The position numbers and the translations under genes were made by a program. The notes beneath the pieces were generated by a model, which did not search any database, had not been told where the DNA came from, and saw only the letters and a list, made by a program, of their open reading frames with translations. 64,000 nt of DNA from Parasponia andersonii (lineage: Eukaryota > Streptophyta > Magnoliopsida > Rosales > Cannabaceae): assembly GCA_002914805.1 (NCBI GenBank), contig JXTB01000413.1:93788-157787 (forward strand). Reading direction: 5' to 3'. This document shows, in pieces, positions 61,342 through 64,000 of this stretch; position 1 is the stretch's first letter, and every line of letters starts with the position of its first letter.

Positions 61342-63899
61342 CATCTTTGCTTGAACTTTGTTCCAGGTCAACCTGATCAGGTCCTGGCCGCATCAAGTCA
61401 GATGTTTCACACTGATAAGCATTCCCACTTGACATGGAAAACGATTGTGGAACATAAAATGAATTTCCACTGGTGGCCTGCTTCTTAGCAGATGAAGATT
61501 CAGCTGTGGAGCACAAGTCTTCATCTGCTCTTGACGTCCCAGCCTTAAGGAGATTATGTGAATTATCAGCCGATGGCTTTTCTTCTTCTATACTTTTGGA
61601 CCTCTTCCTAGTAGCCATATTGTTCTTTGCATTCTGAAAAGATGGAACCCTCTGATCATTAGATGAGACAGTATGACGAGGAGGAGCTCTTCCCTTTAAG
61701 ATCACCTTTGAGATGGCCAGACTTTCAATGCGATCAGAGTTGTCAACAACTTCTTCATCTGCCCCATTTGATTCAGCAGCCCTTGCAGCAGCTTCCATTT
61801 CCCACATCTTGAATATAGCCTTAGTCAAACATTCTCTAGCCATGTCAATCTCAATGATGGGTTTTGGATAGTTCAATCCCAACTCTACTCCTGAAGCTTT
61901 AAGCACTGAGTCAGGTGCATCCCACGGATGATGAATCCACTCAGTGGGCAATCGTGCTAGCTCGGGTAGCCAATGCCTCACATATTCCCCTTCAGGATCA
62001 AATTTTGAGCCTTGAACCTTACAAGAATTTATCATAAAAATGAGTCAGACCGAGGAAAAGAGGTCATCACAATATTTAGCTATCATTCATTGCCAACAAA
62101 TTGATTAAATTCTTCTCAATATCTAAATGCTTCTATAAGCATTTTGTTTCATCGGTAATTTGCTAACTTAACCCCAAGCATACAAGACAGAACTCTATGG
62201 AAGTATTAAAGTTCTGGCAAAATTCATACCATATATTTCAGGCACATGTTGAACACTACTTTCTCCTTTTGACATGTCAAGTTGGACAATGAATGGAACG
62301 GTCAGACAGGGAATGCTATAAGAAATGAAAATATAAGTAAAACTAAAACCAACTCACAGAGTTCCTGAATTTCATTCCTAGAAAGTTGTTCGTGAAACAA
62401 AAAGATCTTATGCTATTGCTATCTAAAGTACAATGACAAACATTAATATATAATGTGAAGCACCATAACCTAATTTGGTTCTGCAGGAATTCTCATAAGC
62501 GATCAACTTCCTTTTCACTAATATGAAAACAGTGAGCTTTCAAATCAATAAGAATCTAGACACAAAATTGAAACTCAATAAGACATACACAAAACACAAG
62601 AAAAAAAGTAGATATTAAATTTAACAGAAATCAGATCTGACAGTTTTCATATTGTTCCTTAGTATGTTCTACACGAAAAATATGTTCTACACGAGAAATA
62701 TTTCAATTCAGTATATTTACAAGTTCTGATATTCATGTAGCAGCACTAGCATGATTAAAAATTGCAAACCTCTGGACTATCCAAACGCTCAAGTTCATGG
62801 CCATCTGGTAAGCTCCCTGATATATACTGCCAACCAAGGATGTCACTTTCTAAGTCAGCATCCAAAAGTGTGTCCCAGAAGTATTTCATCCCCCATCTCC
62901 AAGGAAGAAGTAAAACTTTCACTGAGAAACTTGAAACAATCACTCTAATCCGGTTGTGTATCCACCCAGTTGCCCAGAGCTCTCTCATTCCGGCATCTAC
63001 TAAAGGATAGCCAGTCCGGCCCTGTCTCCACGCCTTAAAATGAGAAGGGTTGGGTTGCCAGGGGAAGAATTTCAAGTTATTCAGCAGTGATCTCTCATGT
63101 GTGAATGGGAAATTGAAACAAAGATAACGCGAGTATTCTCTCAGCCCAATGGCCCTGAGAAAAAAGGTCACACTCAGTTCCCCAACCGAGTTCCCTTCCT
63201 TTGTCCATAGTATCTGCTTCATTCTTGCAGATTGGAAAACCTTTCTCACACTTAATTCCCCAAAATGAAGATATGGAGACAAAAGTGATGTATAGTTTCC
63301 CCCAACTTTTAGCCTATTATTTGAATAGTCAAGCAGATGCTCTTCAATAAATTCAGTTAGAGCCTTATCAGCACTGCTCCAGCCTGGTGACCAGGCTCTT
63401 CCTAAAAGGGCATTGCTAGATTTTTCAGACTCGTCTTCGAGACCCAGTTCATTGATTGAACACTTAGCAATTCTTCCTGTCAGAGATATCATAAACTATG
63501 TCACAGCTATTCTTGCTTTACGTCTTCTATTTCTTTCTTTGGAATTATACACATGTAAAGATTTAGAAGGTAAGAAATCAAGTATGAAATAATGACCTCT
63601 CTTTTGCCATGGCTAAATTTTCTACTATCTATTCAGAATTAGAAAAAATCCAAAAAGAAAGATACTCTGAAATGTACCTGAAGTTAGTAACAATTTCCAT
63701 GGAGGAAGAACTGAAACAGGTTCCAGTGGCATTTGCAAGCACCTCTCCCAATATGCCTCAAATGTCGTAAATGCATTTCCTCTTTCATCATATACTTCCC
63801 ATGGTTCATACAATAAATCTCCATAGTAGCTAAGCACAGAAATGCCTAGCTCCACCAGTTTTTCTTTGATGTTGTGATCCCGAACAAGGGAAACAGGAT
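61342..63899 (-). CDS. CRY2: cryptochrome 2 blue-light receptor, C-terminal half (5' exons outside window)
   Basis: CRY2 is a nuclear FAD-binding photoreceptor controlling flowering and photomorphogenesis. Three exons are visible on the minus strand: 63899-63678, 63476-62770 and 62017-61342, with introns of 201 and 752 bp. The first begins in phase after an acceptor TACCCAG|AT (DPVSLVRDHNIKEKLVELG). The second carries the FAD domain: SNALLGRAWSPGWSSADKAL, WRQGRTGYPLVDAGMRELWA, and the photoreduction tryptophan triad in LKFFPW, LLPWRW and DADLESDILGW, including the flavin-side aspartates. Joining GAG|GTT gives LDSPEVQGSKFDPEGEY as in CRY2. The third holds LPTEWIHHPWDAP and the C-terminal tail: DQRVP, a basic ATRKRSKS nuclear-localisation type motif, and ADEDLCSTAESSS (acidic plus STAES). 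KEKLVELGISV and the tail favour CRY2 over CRY1. Coding sequence shows no lesion. Confidence 0.95.
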
Positions 63900-64000
63900 C
63901 TGGGTAGACAAAACAAGAAGATAATAAAGTCAATGACAGATATAGCACCTAAGAATTTAATGGATCACAATTTCGGTAACTCTGTTGGAGAAATGCTATC
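63900..64000 (-). other. CRY2 intron running off the window
   Basis: It lies upstream of exon 63899-63678 and ends in a typical pyrimidine-rich acceptor (TTGTCTACCCAG). No upstream photolyase-domain exon is present before the edge. Confidence 0.7.

Overview
This window is nuclear DNA from a flowering plant, most likely a eudicot. It is strongly AT-rich. It carries spliced genes with GT-AG introns, a plant cryptochrome, a PEP-carboxylase kinase, a plant PHT1 phosphate-transporter remnant, and plant LTR retrotransposons primed by initiator-Met tRNA. I could not place the species from sequence alone. Two short assembly gaps are present (37642-37646 and one base at 44425).

Layout from left to right. 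1-1554 is unassigned. 1555-10974 is an old Copia element, and a younger complete Copia copy (4997-9779) has landed inside it. 10975-13512 is intergenic, with a CT-rich leader-like stretch, a small duplication and a hAT-like end. 13513-20046 is a degraded minus-strand Copia. Its right edge lies exactly where a broken PHT1 phosphate transporter pseudogene begins (20047-21388). 21389-25020 is AT-rich and has no gene. At 25020-34660 two families of short repeats, mostly in opposite orientation, bracket about 8 kb of AT-rich DNA that includes a 5'-truncated LINE. The arrangement resembles a foldback-type element. 36837-38040 holds a two-exon PPCK gene on the minus strand. 41658-50572 is a Ty3/gypsy element on the minus strand with 2-kb LTRs and a 5-bp target duplication. 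51359-51990 is a non-autonomous hAT element with a perfect 8-bp target duplication. 52877 to about 55490 is a diverged LTR related to the gypsy LTR. 55490-60530 is intergenic. 61342-63899 is the 3' half of a CRY2-type cryptochrome gene on the minus strand, whose 5' exons lie beyond the right edge.

Only two host genes look functional. PPCK is a small cytosolic kinase that phosphorylates PEP carboxylase. CRY2 is a nuclear blue-light receptor. Nothing in the sequence links them; they are neighbours separated by transposon-rich DNA. The history is mostly repeated insertion: Copia into Copia, Copia next to or into a transporter gene, a LINE within an inverted-repeat region, and gypsy with a relative nearby. 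LTR comparisons by eye give about 6% difference for the inner Copia, about 10% for the outer Copia and the gypsy element, and more for the minus-strand Copia. That fits the nesting order.
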